A stretch of DNA of 64,000 bases from Flavobacteriaceae bacterium (GTDB lineage: Bacteria > Bacteroidota > Bacteroidia > Flavobacteriales > Flavobacteriaceae), in NCBI GenBank assembly GCA_002690805.1, contig NZFW01000026.1, positions 65,967 to 129,966 on the forward strand, read 5' to 3'. The translations under genes were made by a program, and so were the position numbers. Below, piece after piece: positions 16,823-25,902 of the stretch. Position 1 is the first letter of the stretch, and each line of letters begins with the position of its first letter. Below the pieces are notes generated by a model. The model was not told the origin of the DNA and made no database searches. It was given only the letters and a program-made list of their open reading frames with translations.

Positions 16823-18136
16823 ATGAAAAAAATAATTATTTTACTATCCTTTATATCTTTCAATTTTATTTTTGCACAACAAACTCCAGCAAAAAACCAA
16901 ACTCAAGATATATTAATCCATAATGCTTTTATACATATTGGAAATGGAACTTTAATAGAAAATGGTACTCTAGTCTTTTCTGAAGGTCAAATTAAATATG
17001 TTGGAAATAATATTTCAAAAGAAGATGTTTTTCCATTACTTTTGTCGGAAAAAAAAATTAAAACTATTGATGCTAATGGGAGACATATATACCCAGGTTT
17101 TATTGCAATAAATTCAACATTAGGGTTAGTTGAAATTGATGCAGTAAGAGCTTCAGATGATGAAGATGAAATAGGTGAATTTTTGCCCCATATAAGAAGT
17201 GCAATTGCATATAATGCTGAATCAAAAGTTGTAGAAAGTGTTAGACCCAACGGAGTTTTAATTGCTCAAATTACTCCAAGAGGAGGTACTATTTCAGGAA
17301 GCTCATCTGTAATGCAGCTTGATGCCTGGAATTGGGAAGATGCATTAATTAAAACAGATGAAGGAATACATATGAATTGGCCTTCCCCATATTCAAGGGG
17401 AAGATGGTGGCTTGGCGAGGATCCTTCATTAAAAGAAAATAAAGATTATTTAAAATCAATTTATTCAATTGAAAGTTTTTTTAATCAAGCAAAAGTTTAT
17501 TCAGATCAAAAACCTAAACACCTTCCTTACTCATCAATGAAAGGAGTTTTTGATGGATCTAAAACCCTGTATTTGCATGCAAGTTATCAAAAACAGATAG
17601 TTGATGGAATTGATTTTTTAAAAGAGCAAGGAGTTAAAAAAATCGTTCTAGTTAATGCAGAAGAGTCGATCAATTTAATTGATTATCTGAAAAATAATAA
17701 TATTTCGGTAATAATTTCAAGACCACACAGACTTCCTGATAACGAAGATCAAGATCCAAAATTCACATTTAAAACAGCCAGTAAGTTAATAAAAGGAGGG
17801 CTTATAGTTAGTATAGATCCGAGTGGACAAATGGAAAGAATGAACACAAGAAATCTTCCGTTTTATGCTGGTAGTTTTGCAGCATATGGGTTAGAAAAAG
17901 AAGTGGCATTAAAAATGATAACGCTATATCCAGCAAAAATATTAGGATTAGATCATAAATTAGGTACTTTAGAGGTGGGTAAAGACGCTACACTTTTTAT
18001 TTCTGAGGGAGATGCATTAGATATGAGAACAAATATACTATCACATGCTTTTATAAATGGAAGGGAAATAAGTCTTGAAACCCATCAAACTAAATTATGG
18101 AAAAGATACTCAAAAAAATTTACTGATATTAAATAA
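16823..18136 (+). CDS. secreted amidohydrolase-like protein lacking metal ligands
   Basis: A 437-residue exported protein with a signal peptide (about 1–18, IFAQQ). It carries the composite sandwich of amidohydrolases at both ends (ILIHNAFIHIGNGTLIENG and LGTLEVGKDATLF), but the metal-binding HxH at the end of strand 1 is absent (RHIYPGFIAINSTLG). The following histidine ligands are not recognisable either. It resembles the degenerate N-terminal half of the upstream 997-residue protein, including the SVRPNGVLIAQITPRGGTISG segment (compare VNSQRANGVHRGTGI upstream). A non-catalytic partner or carbohydrate/peptide-binding role is an inference. Confidence 0.8.
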   Translation: MKKIIILLSFISFNFIFAQQTPAKNQTQDILIHNAFIHIGNGTLIENGTLVFSEGQIKYVGNNISKEDVFPLLLSEKKIKTIDANGRHIYPGFIAINSTLGLVEIDAVRASDDEDEIGEFLPHIRSAIAYNAESKVVESVRPNGVLIAQITPRGGTISGSSSVMQLDAWNWEDALIKTDEGIHMNWPSPYSRGRWWLGEDPSLKENKDYLKSIYSIESFFNQAKVYSDQKPKHLPYSSMKGVFDGSKTLYLHASYQKQIVDGIDFLKEQGVKKIVLVNAEESINLIDYLKNNNISVIISRPHRLPDNEDQDPKFTFKTASKLIKGGLIVSIDPSGQMERMNTRNLPFYAGSFAAYGLEKEVALKMITLYPAKILGLDHKLGTLEVGKDATLFISEGDALDMRTNILSHAFINGREISLETHQTKLWKRYSKKFTDIK

Positions 18137-18156
18137 GGTTTTATTAAAAACTAAAT

Positions 18157-18933
18157 GTGAAAATAATTTCTAGTGCCCAAAATCCAATTATTAAAAATCT
18201 TCTGATTTTGCATAAAAAATCAAAAGAAAGAAAAAAACAAAATCTTTTTGTTGTAGAAGGAAAAAAAGAAATTGAAAGAGCTTTATTGGGAAGCTATTTC
18301 TTTAAAATAATTTTAGTTCGCGAGGGCTCTCAAAAGCCCTTTGAAAATTTTAATAAAAAAATAAAAGATTTTATTTTTGTTAAAAAAAATTTATTTGATA
18401 AAGTTTCAGTAAGATCTGGAAGTGAAAAATATATGGGAATTGGAATATCAAAAAAACATAGTTTTAAAGATTTTAAACCAAAAAATAATGAGGTTTTTTT
18501 AGTTGCAAATTCCATAGAAAAACCAGGTAATATTGGTGCTTTGCTAAGAACATGCTCGGCTTTAGGTGTTTCTGGTTTTATTTTATCTGATAAAAAAGCT
18601 GACTTATACAATCCCAGCGTAATTAGATCAAGCTTAGGAGGGGTTTTTAATATTCCAATATTAATTTCAGATTCAAAAAAGATAATAAACTATTTAAAAA
18701 TAAATAATATTAAGATTATTTCTGGATCTATTACAGAAAAATCAGTTCCATTAAACAAAACATATATTCCAAAACCCTGTGCAATAATAGTTGGAAGTGA
18801 ATCCAAAGGTTTGGATATTGAATGGACTAAAAACTCCAATGAAATTATTCAAATTCCGATGAAAAATAATATTGATTCATTAAATGTTTCTGTTGCTGCA
18901 GCAATACTAATTCATTATGCTATAGGCAACTAA
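18157..18933 (+). CDS. TrmH-family (SpoU) RNA 2'-O-methyltransferase
   Basis: A 258-residue SPOUT methyltransferase. An N-terminal substrate-binding domain (QNPIIKNLLILHKKSKER…FVVEGKKEIERAL) precedes the knotted catalytic domain with the three SpoU motifs: NSIEKPGNIGALLRTC, IIVGSESKGL and IQIPMKNNIDSLNVSVAAAI. The target, rRNA or tRNA 2'-OH of ribose, cannot be fixed from sequence. The start is a GTG at 18157, 20 bases after the previous stop. The N-terminal domain is of the RlmB/TsnR type. Confidence 0.9.
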   Translation: MKIISSAQNPIIKNLLILHKKSKERKKQNLFVVEGKKEIERALLGSYFFKIILVREGSQKPFENFNKKIKDFIFVKKNLFDKVSVRSGSEKYMGIGISKKHSFKDFKPKNNEVFLVANSIEKPGNIGALLRTCSALGVSGFILSDKKADLYNPSVIRSSLGGVFNIPILISDSKKIINYLKINNIKIISGSITEKSVPLNKTYIPKPCAIIVGSESKGLDIEWTKNSNEIIQIPMKNNIDSLNVSVAAAILIHYAIGN

Positions 18934-18976
18934 AATCTTTGGACTTAACAAAAGAAAAAGTTAACTTCATGTAATT

Positions 18977-21172
18977 ATGATAGTAGACGAAGTTTCAGAA
19001 AATAAAGAAATAGCTCAACAGTATAAGGAATTACTCAGAATTAGTTATCAAAGACTATCAAATAATGATAAGAAATTAATTCGTTTAGCTTTTGACACAT
19101 CAGTTAATGCCCACAAAAATCAAAGAAGGAAGTCAGGGGAGGCATATATATTTCATCCAATTGGAGTTGCTAAAATTGTAGCTGATGAAATTGGGCTTGA
19201 TGCAACTTCAATTGCAGCTGCACTGCTTCACGATGTGCTTGAAGATACAGAATATGGAATAACTGAAATTGAAGAACTATTTGGAAGTACTGTTACAAAA
19301 ATTGTAATTGGCTTAACTAAGATTTCTAACTTAAAAAAAGATAAATACGATTCTCTTCAAGCAGAAAATTTCAGGAAAATGTTATTAACACTTAATGATG
19401 ACATAAGAGTGATAATAATTAAAATAGCTGATAGACTGCACAATATGAAAACTCTTAATAGCTTACCCAAGCACAAAAGAGAAAAAATAGCTTCAGAAAC
19501 ACTTTTTATATACGCTCCACTTGCACATAGAATTGGGTTATATAATATTAAGTCAGAACTCGAGGATCTTGGGCTCAAACACACAGATCTAAGAAAATAT
19601 AATCAGATCAAGAACAAGATTGAAAAGAGTCAAGAAAAACAGGGCGCTTACATAAAAAAGTTTTCTTCTATGATTCGAAAAACACTCGATAAAGAAAAAT
19701 TTAAATATTCCATAAATGGAAGAAGTAAATCAATTTATTCGATTTTTAATAAAATGGAAAATCAATCGATTTCTTTTGAGGATGTATACGACAAGTTTGC
19801 AATAAGAATAGTGTATAGCTCCAATAGAGAAAATGAGAAATTTATTGCTTGGAAAATATATTCAATCATAACAGATCATTTTATTCCAAATCCAACCAGA
19901 CTCAGAGATTGGATAACAGCTCCTAAATCTACTGGATATGAAGCTCTTCATATAACGGTTAGCGGTCCTGAAAATCAATGGGTTGAAGTGCAAATTAGAT
20001 CTGAGAGAATGCACGAAATAGCAGAAAAAGGTTATGCTGCTCATCATAAATACAAAATTAAAAACAAAAATGACATTGGAATTGAAGATTGGTTAGATCG
20101 ATTAAAAGAACTTTTGAAGGATAATAGTGTCAATGCAGTTGATTTTGTTAATGATTTTAAATTAAGCTTATACTCTGAAGAAATATATGTTTTCACTCCT
20201 AACGGAGATTTACTTTCAATTCCAAAAGGATCAACTGCATTAGATTTTGCATTTAACATTCATACAGAAATTGGAATTAAAACTAGAGGAGTTCGAATAA
20301 ATCAAAAGCTGGTACCTTTAAGTAAAGTTTTAGAAAGTGGAGATCAAGTCGAAATAATTACATCTGAAGCAGCCAAACCGAATGCAAATTGGCTTGACTA
20401 TGTTATAACATCAAGAGCAAGATCAAAAATTAAATCATGTCTTAATGAGGAAAAGAAAAAAATAGGTGAAGAAGGAAAGGAAATCTTAAGAAGAAAACTA
20501 AAACATTTAAAAATTAAATTAAATGAAAAAATTATTGATTTAATGATAAAGTTTTTTAAAACAAATACAAGTTTAGAACTTTATTATCAAGTTGGTGTTG
20601 GAACTATTGATAGCAAAAAAATTAGAGATTTCTCATCTAATTACAACAGTAGAATTATTAGTTTCTTTAAAAAAAGACTCAAATATGACTCATCATATAG
20701 GACAAAAGAAATTAAAGAAAATAATTACGATAAATTAGTTTTTGGAAAAGATCAACAATCATTGGGTTATAAAATTGCATCTTGTTGTAATCCAATTGCA
20801 GGTGATTCAGTATTCGGATTTATTACAATTAATGAAGGTATTAAAGTGCATAAAAAAGAATGTGCTAATGCTATTTCAATGCAGTCAAAGTTTGCTTATC
20901 GAATTATAAATGCTCGGTGGATCAATACAACTAATGATATTTTTACTGCTTCACTTAAAATTACAGGTATTGATAATATTGGATTGGTTAATGAATTAAC
21001 TAAAGTAATTTCTAATAATATGAATGTGAATATTTTTAAAATTAATTTTGATGCTGAGGATGGAGTTTTTAAGGGAACTGTTGGTGTTAGGGTTCGAAAT
21101 AAGACAATTTTAAATAAAATTGTAAATAACCTAAAGAAAATGAAAGGAATAGAAAAAGTTACTCGTGAGTAA
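18977..21172 (+). CDS. spoT: bifunctional (p)ppGpp synthetase/hydrolase
   Basis: A long RelA/SpoT homolog of 731 residues. The HD hydrolase domain is intact (FHPIGVAKIV with His60, then ALLHDVLEDTEYG with His85–Asp86). The synthetase domain has the KSIYSIFNKM and FAIRIVYSS segments and the TGYEALHITV and VEVQIRS boxes. A TGS domain follows near residues 405–465 (YVFTPNGDLLSIPKGSTALD), then a zinc-finger-like region with SCCNPIAGD and a C-terminal ACT domain (TGIDNIGLVNELTKVI). Both activities should be present, as expected for the single Rel enzyme of Bacteroidota. It is followed directly by fur and purA. Confidence 0.95.
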   Translation: MIVDEVSENKEIAQQYKELLRISYQRLSNNDKKLIRLAFDTSVNAHKNQRRKSGEAYIFHPIGVAKIVADEIGLDATSIAAALLHDVLEDTEYGITEIEELFGSTVTKIVIGLTKISNLKKDKYDSLQAENFRKMLLTLNDDIRVIIIKIADRLHNMKTLNSLPKHKREKIASETLFIYAPLAHRIGLYNIKSELEDLGLKHTDLRKYNQIKNKIEKSQEKQGAYIKKFSSMIRKTLDKEKFKYSINGRSKSIYSIFNKMENQSISFEDVYDKFAIRIVYSSNRENEKFIAWKIYSIITDHFIPNPTRLRDWITAPKSTGYEALHITVSGPENQWVEVQIRSERMHEIAEKGYAAHHKYKIKNKNDIGIEDWLDRLKELLKDNSVNAVDFVNDFKLSLYSEEIYVFTPNGDLLSIPKGSTALDFAFNIHTEIGIKTRGVRINQKLVPLSKVLESGDQVEIITSEAAKPNANWLDYVITSRARSKIKSCLNEEKKKIGEEGKEILRRKLKHLKIKLNEKIIDLMIKFFKTNTSLELYYQVGVGTIDSKKIRDFSSNYNSRIISFFKKRLKYDSSYRTKEIKENNYDKLVFGKDQQSLGYKIASCCNPIAGDSVFGFITINEGIKVHKKECANAISMQSKFAYRIINARWINTTNDIFTASLKITGIDNIGLVNELTKVISNNMNVNIFKINFDAEDGVFKGTVGVRVRNKTILNKIVNNLKKMKGIEKVTRE

Positions 21173-21185
21173 TTGAATAAAGTTA

Positions 21186-21193
21186 TATATTTG
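21186..21193 (+). promoter_or_regulatory. -7 element of fur
   Basis: TATATTTG is a perfect TAnnTTTG. Three bases separate it from the ATG at 21197, so the fur transcript made here would be leaderless. It lies just after the spoT stop, so fur may be made both by read-through and from its own promoter. Confidence 0.55.
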
Positions 21194-21196
21194 TGT

Positions 21197-21661
21197 ATGG
21201 TTCAAGATTTAGATTCAAAAAAAGAAACAAAGTCACAGCAAGATATTGTTAAAGAGGTTTTTGTAAACTTTTTAAATCGAAATTCCCATAGGAAAACTCC
21301 TGAGAGATTTGCTATATTATTTGAAATATACGCTAATCAAGAACATTTTGATGTTGAGTCTTTATACATTAAAATGAAAAATAAAAACTACAGGGTTAGC
21401 AGAGCCACCTTATACAATACAATAGAACTTCTTTTAGAATGTGGATTAGTAAGAAAGCATCAGTTTGGAAATGCACATGCTCAGTATGAAAAATCATATT
21501 TTGACAGACAGCATGATCATGTAATTTTTACTGACTCGGGAGATGTGAAAGAGTTTTGTGATCCCAGAATTCATCAAATCAAACAAACTATAGAGGAAAT
21601 TTTTGACATAAATATCCACAGTCATTCCTTATATTTTTACGGTACCAAAAAAAACATCTAA
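21197..21661 (+). CDS. Fur-family transcriptional regulator
   Basis: A 154-residue metal-responsive repressor. The winged helix includes [15 protein letters not shown] and the recognition helix [21 protein letters not shown]. The dimerisation domain has the metal-site motif HDHVIF and EFCDPRI. The usual C-terminal CxxC structural zinc site is absent, so it may be a zinc-poor Fur or a PerR/Zur-like variant; the metal is not decided by sequence. The ATG at 21197 is preferred over a TTG at 21173 because the -7 promoter element lies between them. The order spoT–fur–purA is common in flavobacteria. Confidence 0.88.
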   Translation: MVQDLDSKKETKSQQDIVKEVFVNFLNRNSHRKTPERFAILFEIYANQEHFDVESLYIKMKNKNYRVSRATLYNTIELLLECGLVRKHQFGNAHAQYEKSYFDRQHDHVIFTDSGDVKEFCDPRIHQIKQTIEEIFDINIHSHSLYFYGTKKNI

Positions 21662-21675
21662 GAACTCTGATAACT

Positions 21676-22953
21676 ATGGCTGTAGATTTATTACTTGGAC
21701 TCCAATGGGGAGACGAGGGAAAAGGAAAAATTGTAGATGTTTTAACAAAATCATACGATATTATTGCGCGTTTTCAAGGAGGACCAAATGCTGGTCATAC
21801 ACTTGAATTTGATGGGATAAAACATGTCCTCCATACTATTCCTTCTGGAATTTTTCACCCAACCGCAATCAATTTAATAGGTAATGGCGTTGTTATTGAT
21901 CCAGTTATTTTTCAAAATGAAATCAATGGATTAATACCATACAAAATTAATTTTTATGAAAAATTATTGATTTCCAAAAAGGCTCATCTTATTCTTCCAA
22001 CTCATAGACTATTGGATGCAGCATCTGAAGCTTCTAAGGGTAAAGCTAAAATTGGTTCGACCCTTAAAGGTATTGGTCCTACATATATGGATAAAACTGG
22101 AAGAAATGGTATTAGAGTTGGTGATATACTGCTCCCAGAATGGAGAAAAAAATATTTAGCACTTTCAAAAAAACATTTAAAAATGCTAAATTTTTTTGAT
22201 AGTGAAATTAAATTTAACCTCGAATCATTAGAATCAGATTTCTTTGATTCATTAGAAACCCTAAAATCTTGTCAAATAGTTGATAGTGAAGAATATTTAA
22301 GAAAAGCTCAAAAATCGAATAAAAAAATTCTTGCCGAAGGAGCTCAAGGCTCTTTACTTGATGTTGACTTTGGGACATATCCTTATGTTACATCGTCAAA
22401 TACAACAGCTGCAGGAGCATGCACAGGTTTAGGAATTGCACCCAATAAAATAAAAGATGTTTTTGGTGTCTTCAAAGCATATACTACAAGGGTTGGAAGT
22501 GGACCTTTTCCTACAGAATTATTTGATGAATACGGGGAAACTATGGCAAAGGTTGGTAATGAATTTGGTTCTACAACAGGTAGAGCACGACGATGCGGTT
22601 GGATTGATTTAGTTGCACTCAAGTATTCAATTGAAATCAATGGAGTGACAAAACTTATGATGATGAAAAGTGATGTTTTGTCTGGCTTTAAAATTATTAA
22701 AGTTTGCACTTCATATAAAATTAAAAATGAAGAGGTTATTACATTTTTTCCATATGACTCAGCAAATAAAAACTTAAAACCAGTTTATAAAGAAATGGAA
22801 GGGTGGTCCGAAGACATAACAAAAATTACTGATGAAAACAAATTTCCTAAATCATTTAAAAATTATATAAATTTTTTAGAAAAGGAATTAAATACACCAA
22901 TCAAAATTGTTTCAGTTGGACCAGATAGAAAACAAACTATTTTTATAAATTGA
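21676..22953 (+). CDS. purA: adenylosuccinate synthase
   Basis: PurA joins IMP and aspartate with GTP in the first committed step to AMP. The N-terminal P-loop and catalytic region reads LGLQWGDEGKGKIVD, with FQGGPNAGHT and HTIPSGIFH following. GSTLKGIGPTYMDKTGRNGIR, LAEGAQGSLLDVDFGTYPYVTSS (read in two parts) and TTGRARRCGWIDL are the other family blocks. The length of 425 is normal. It follows fur by 14 bases, so the two are probably co-transcribed. No purine riboswitch is seen, consistent with the phylum. Confidence 0.97.
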   Translation: MAVDLLLGLQWGDEGKGKIVDVLTKSYDIIARFQGGPNAGHTLEFDGIKHVLHTIPSGIFHPTAINLIGNGVVIDPVIFQNEINGLIPYKINFYEKLLISKKAHLILPTHRLLDAASEASKGKAKIGSTLKGIGPTYMDKTGRNGIRVGDILLPEWRKKYLALSKKHLKMLNFFDSEIKFNLESLESDFFDSLETLKSCQIVDSEEYLRKAQKSNKKILAEGAQGSLLDVDFGTYPYVTSSNTTAAGACTGLGIAPNKIKDVFGVFKAYTTRVGSGPFPTELFDEYGETMAKVGNEFGSTTGRARRCGWIDLVALKYSIEINGVTKLMMMKSDVLSGFKIIKVCTSYKIKNEEVITFFPYDSANKNLKPVYKEMEGWSEDITKITDENKFPKSFKNYINFLEKELNTPIKIVSVGPDRKQTIFIN

Positions 22954-22970
22954 TTCTTTAAAACAATCTT

Positions 22971-24632
22971 TTGAATCGTTCAGTATTTATTACAATCATT
23001 TATCTTCTATTGGGGGTGGGTCTTATAGGTCAGAATAAATCTAAAATAATTGAAATAAGAAAAGCTGGTAGTTCTAGTCAAAATGAATCATTATTCCCTG
23101 GAGCAAATATTTTATTGAAAGACAAGGATACAAGAGTGAATTTGTTTCATGAAGGGGCACTAATTATTTCTGATAAGGCATTTTTTTACAGTAAATCAAA
23201 TTTTTTCAGAGCTGAGGGTAATATAGTTTTTACTCAAGGAGATAGTTTAAAAATGACATGTTTTAATCTTGAATATGATGGAAGCTTAAAAAAGGCGAAA
23301 GCCTGGGGAAATGTAATTTTAAAAAGACCTGACATGTCATTAAATACTGACACTCTATATTTGGATAGAATAAATCAAATTGGATATTATAATACTTTTG
23401 GAAAAATAATTGATAGTGTAACAACATTAACTAGTAATAAAGGTGCACTGTTTATGAATGAGAACAAGTATCGATTTACGTCAAACGTTAAAATAAATTC
23501 CTCCAAATACACCGTAAAATCTGATAGACTTGACTACTTCACAGAAGTTGATAATGCCTACCTGTATGGACCAACTAACATAGTTGGAGATGATTACCGT
23601 ATATATTGTGAAAGGGGATTTTATGATATGAACAATGAAAAAGGAAATTTTCAAAAGAATGGAAAAATAAATTATGATGGAAAAATAATTTACGGAGATA
23701 GCTTATATTTTGAAAAGAGTAAGGAATATGCCTCGGCAACAAATAGAGTAAAAATAAAAGACACTTTAAATAATTCAATTATTTACGGTCATTATGGAGA
23801 AGTTTTTAAAGCAAAAGATTCTGCCATTATTACCAAAAGAGCTGTTGCTCTCAATATCATTGAAAATGATTCTCTTTTTATTCATGCTGATACATTAATT
23901 GCAACAGGCCCCCAGGAAAAAAGAATATTGAGAGGTTTTTATGATGTAAGGTTTTTAAAATCAGATCTTAAAGGTAAATCTGATTCCCTTTTTTTAGATC
24001 AACAAACCGGAAATATTGAACTTATAAAAAGACCTCTAACAAAAAAGGAAATTCAGTTGTTCACGGAAGAAGATAAGAATAAACGCAACCCCATTCTGTG
24101 GTTTGGGGATAGTCAAATGACAGGGGATCAAATATTTCTTCTTTCAGAATTAAGAACAAAAAAACTAGATTCACTTAAAATTATTGGAGATGCTTTCATT
24201 GTAGAGAAAGATAGCATCAGTAATGATGGATATAATCAGATAAAAGGTGGCCTTTTAAATGGAGATTTTATAGATGGTAAGTTAAATAATATAGAGGTAA
24301 TTAAAAATACACAGGTTATCTATTATTTATATTCAGATGAAGACAATAAGTTGATTGGAATTAATAAAACTATTTGTAGTTCAATTGATATGCTAATGAG
24401 AAACAATGAGATTTCTGATATTACATTTAATATTGATCCAAATGGAGAAGTTTTACCAGAAAAAGAGATTGATGTAAATGAAAGAATATTAAAAGGATTT
24501 GTTTGGAGATTAAATGAAAAACCTAATAAAATGGAAGATCTATTTAGTAAAAAAGATATAAAGCTAATTCTTCCAAGAATATATGGAATAGAAATTCCAA
24601 TTAATTTTAATGATGAATTTCAAATTCAATAA
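22971..24632 (+). CDS. OstA/LptA-like periplasmic protein
   Basis: A 553-residue exported protein with a signal peptide (about 1–21, GVGLIGQ). It carries repeated OstA-type beta segments such as FRAEGNIVFTQGDSLKMTC and GNVILKRPDMSLNTDTLYLD, the pattern of the LptA/LptD N-terminal beta-jellyroll that binds lipopolysaccharide. It probably takes part in LPS transport to the outer membrane. The start is a TTG at 22971, 17 bases after purA. The stop overlaps the next gene in a TAATG at 24630–24634. Large Bacteroidota OstA proteins of this type replace the short enterobacterial LptA. Confidence 0.85.
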   Translation: MNRSVFITIIYLLLGVGLIGQNKSKIIEIRKAGSSSQNESLFPGANILLKDKDTRVNLFHEGALIISDKAFFYSKSNFFRAEGNIVFTQGDSLKMTCFNLEYDGSLKKAKAWGNVILKRPDMSLNTDTLYLDRINQIGYYNTFGKIIDSVTTLTSNKGALFMNENKYRFTSNVKINSSKYTVKSDRLDYFTEVDNAYLYGPTNIVGDDYRIYCERGFYDMNNEKGNFQKNGKINYDGKIIYGDSLYFEKSKEYASATNRVKIKDTLNNSIIYGHYGEVFKAKDSAIITKRAVALNIIENDSLFIHADTLIATGPQEKRILRGFYDVRFLKSDLKGKSDSLFLDQQTGNIELIKRPLTKKEIQLFTEEDKNKRNPILWFGDSQMTGDQIFLLSELRTKKLDSLKIIGDAFIVEKDSISNDGYNQIKGGLLNGDFIDGKLNNIEVIKNTQVIYYLYSDEDNKLIGINKTICSSIDMLMRNNEISDITFNIDPNGEVLPEKEIDVNERILKGFVWRLNEKPNKMEDLFSKKDIKLILPRIYGIEIPINFNDEFQIQ

Positions 24633-25816
24633 TGAAAGAAAGATTTCTTAAATACCAAGCTAAAACAACACCAAATCCATTATGCATAGAGATTAAAAAG
24701 GCTAAGGGATCTTATATATGGGATAGGTATGGAAAAAAATATCTAGATTTTGTTGCTGGAGTATCAGCTACCACTCTTGGTCACAGACACCCAATAATCA
24801 TTAAAGAAATTAAAAAACAGCTCAATAAATACATGCATGTAATGGTATATGGAGAGTTCATCCAAAAACCTGCTGTTCAATTATCTGAAAGTATTATAAA
24901 TAAATTACCTCAAAAACTAGAAGTAATATATTTAACAAATTCAGGAACAGAAGCCATAGAAGGAGCTATGAAGTTGGCAAAAAAATCAACTGGAAGATCA
25001 GAGTTTATTGCTGCAAAAAATTCATACCATGGAAGTACTCATGGTGCTTTAAGCTTATTAGGAGTAACTACACAAAAAGAAGGATACGGGCCATTACTTC
25101 CAAATGTAAAATTTATTAGATTTAACAACTTTGATGATTTAAATAAAATAACTAACAAAACAGCAGCTGTTGTTTTAGAGACAATTCAAGGAGGGGCAGG
25201 TTTTATTTTACCTAAAAAAGATTATTTGTTTTTAGTTAAAAAGAAATGTGAAAGTGTTGGATCACTTCTTATTCTTGATGAAATTCAACCTGGTTTTGGA
25301 AGGACTGGAAAACTATTTGGATTCGAACACTTTAATGTGACTCCAGATATTTTAGTTATGGGAAAAGGAATGGGAGGAGGTCTGCCAATTGGTGCTTTTT
25401 GCTCATCAAGGAAATTAATGAAGGTAATTCAGGAAAAACCTAAACTAGGCCACATAACTACATTCGGAGGTAATCCAATTGTAGCATCATCAGCACTTGC
25501 AACCCTCAAAGTTCTTTATAAGAAAAATATAATGAGTGAAATAAGTGAAAAAGAACTTCTTTTTAGACAAAGACTAAAACACCCACACATAAAAAAAATA
25601 AATGGAATTGGGCTTATGCTCGCAATAGTTTTAAAAAATAGATCTATTGCCAATAAACTTGTTGAAGAAGTAATGAAGGATGGGTTAATTTTATTTTGGC
25701 TTCTATGGGAAAAAAAAGCAGTAAGAATATCTCCACCATTAAATATTACTTTAAAAGAAATTAATAAAGGATGTGATATAATTATTAAAAATCTAAGTAG
25801 AATTAATGATAATTGA
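24632..25816 (+). CDS. class III (acetylornithine-type) aminotransferase
   Basis: A 394-residue PLP enzyme. The conserved order is FVAGVSATTLGHRHP, the TNSGTEAIEGAMKLAKKSTGR phosphate-binding region (split here as TNSGTEAIEGAMKLA), ILDEIQPGFGRTG with the PLP-ring aspartate, and GKGMGGGLPIGAF with the Schiff-base Lys245. It closely resembles acetylornithine/ornithine aminotransferases, but in flavobacteria this copy lies next to the OstA gene rather than arg genes, so the natural substrate is unsure. The ATG overlaps the OstA stop (TAATG). A small hairpin follows its stop. Confidence 0.85.
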   Translation: MKERFLKYQAKTTPNPLCIEIKKAKGSYIWDRYGKKYLDFVAGVSATTLGHRHPIIIKEIKKQLNKYMHVMVYGEFIQKPAVQLSESIINKLPQKLEVIYLTNSGTEAIEGAMKLAKKSTGRSEFIAAKNSYHGSTHGALSLLGVTTQKEGYGPLLPNVKFIRFNNFDDLNKITNKTAAVVLETIQGGAGFILPKKDYLFLVKKKCESVGSLLILDEIQPGFGRTGKLFGFEHFNVTPDILVMGKGMGGGLPIGAFCSSRKLMKVIQEKPKLGHITTFGGNPIVASSALATLKVLYKKNIMSEISEKELLFRQRLKHPHIKKINGIGLMLAIVLKNRSIANKLVEEVMKDGLILFWLLWEKKAVRISPPLNITLKEINKGCDIIIKNLSRINDN

Positions 25817-25824
25817 TGTTAACT

Positions 25825-25843
25825 ATTTTGTTAAAAACAAAAT
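25825..25843. repeat. short perfect inverted repeat after the aminotransferase gene
   Basis: ATTTTGTT–AAA–AACAAAAT forms an 8-bp stem with a 3-base loop, 8 bases after the stop at 25816. There is no run of T after it, so it is at best a weak terminator or a processing site. Confidence 0.35.
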
Positions 25844-25902
25844 CAACGCTAGCATTAATACTTAACTAAGGTTTTCTAACTTGAAAAATATCATTAATGT
25901 AG

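Noticed and set aside
21173-21196. TTG at 21173 as start of fur
   Set aside because: The -7 element 21186–21193 lies downstream of it, and the extra eight residues are not fur-like.
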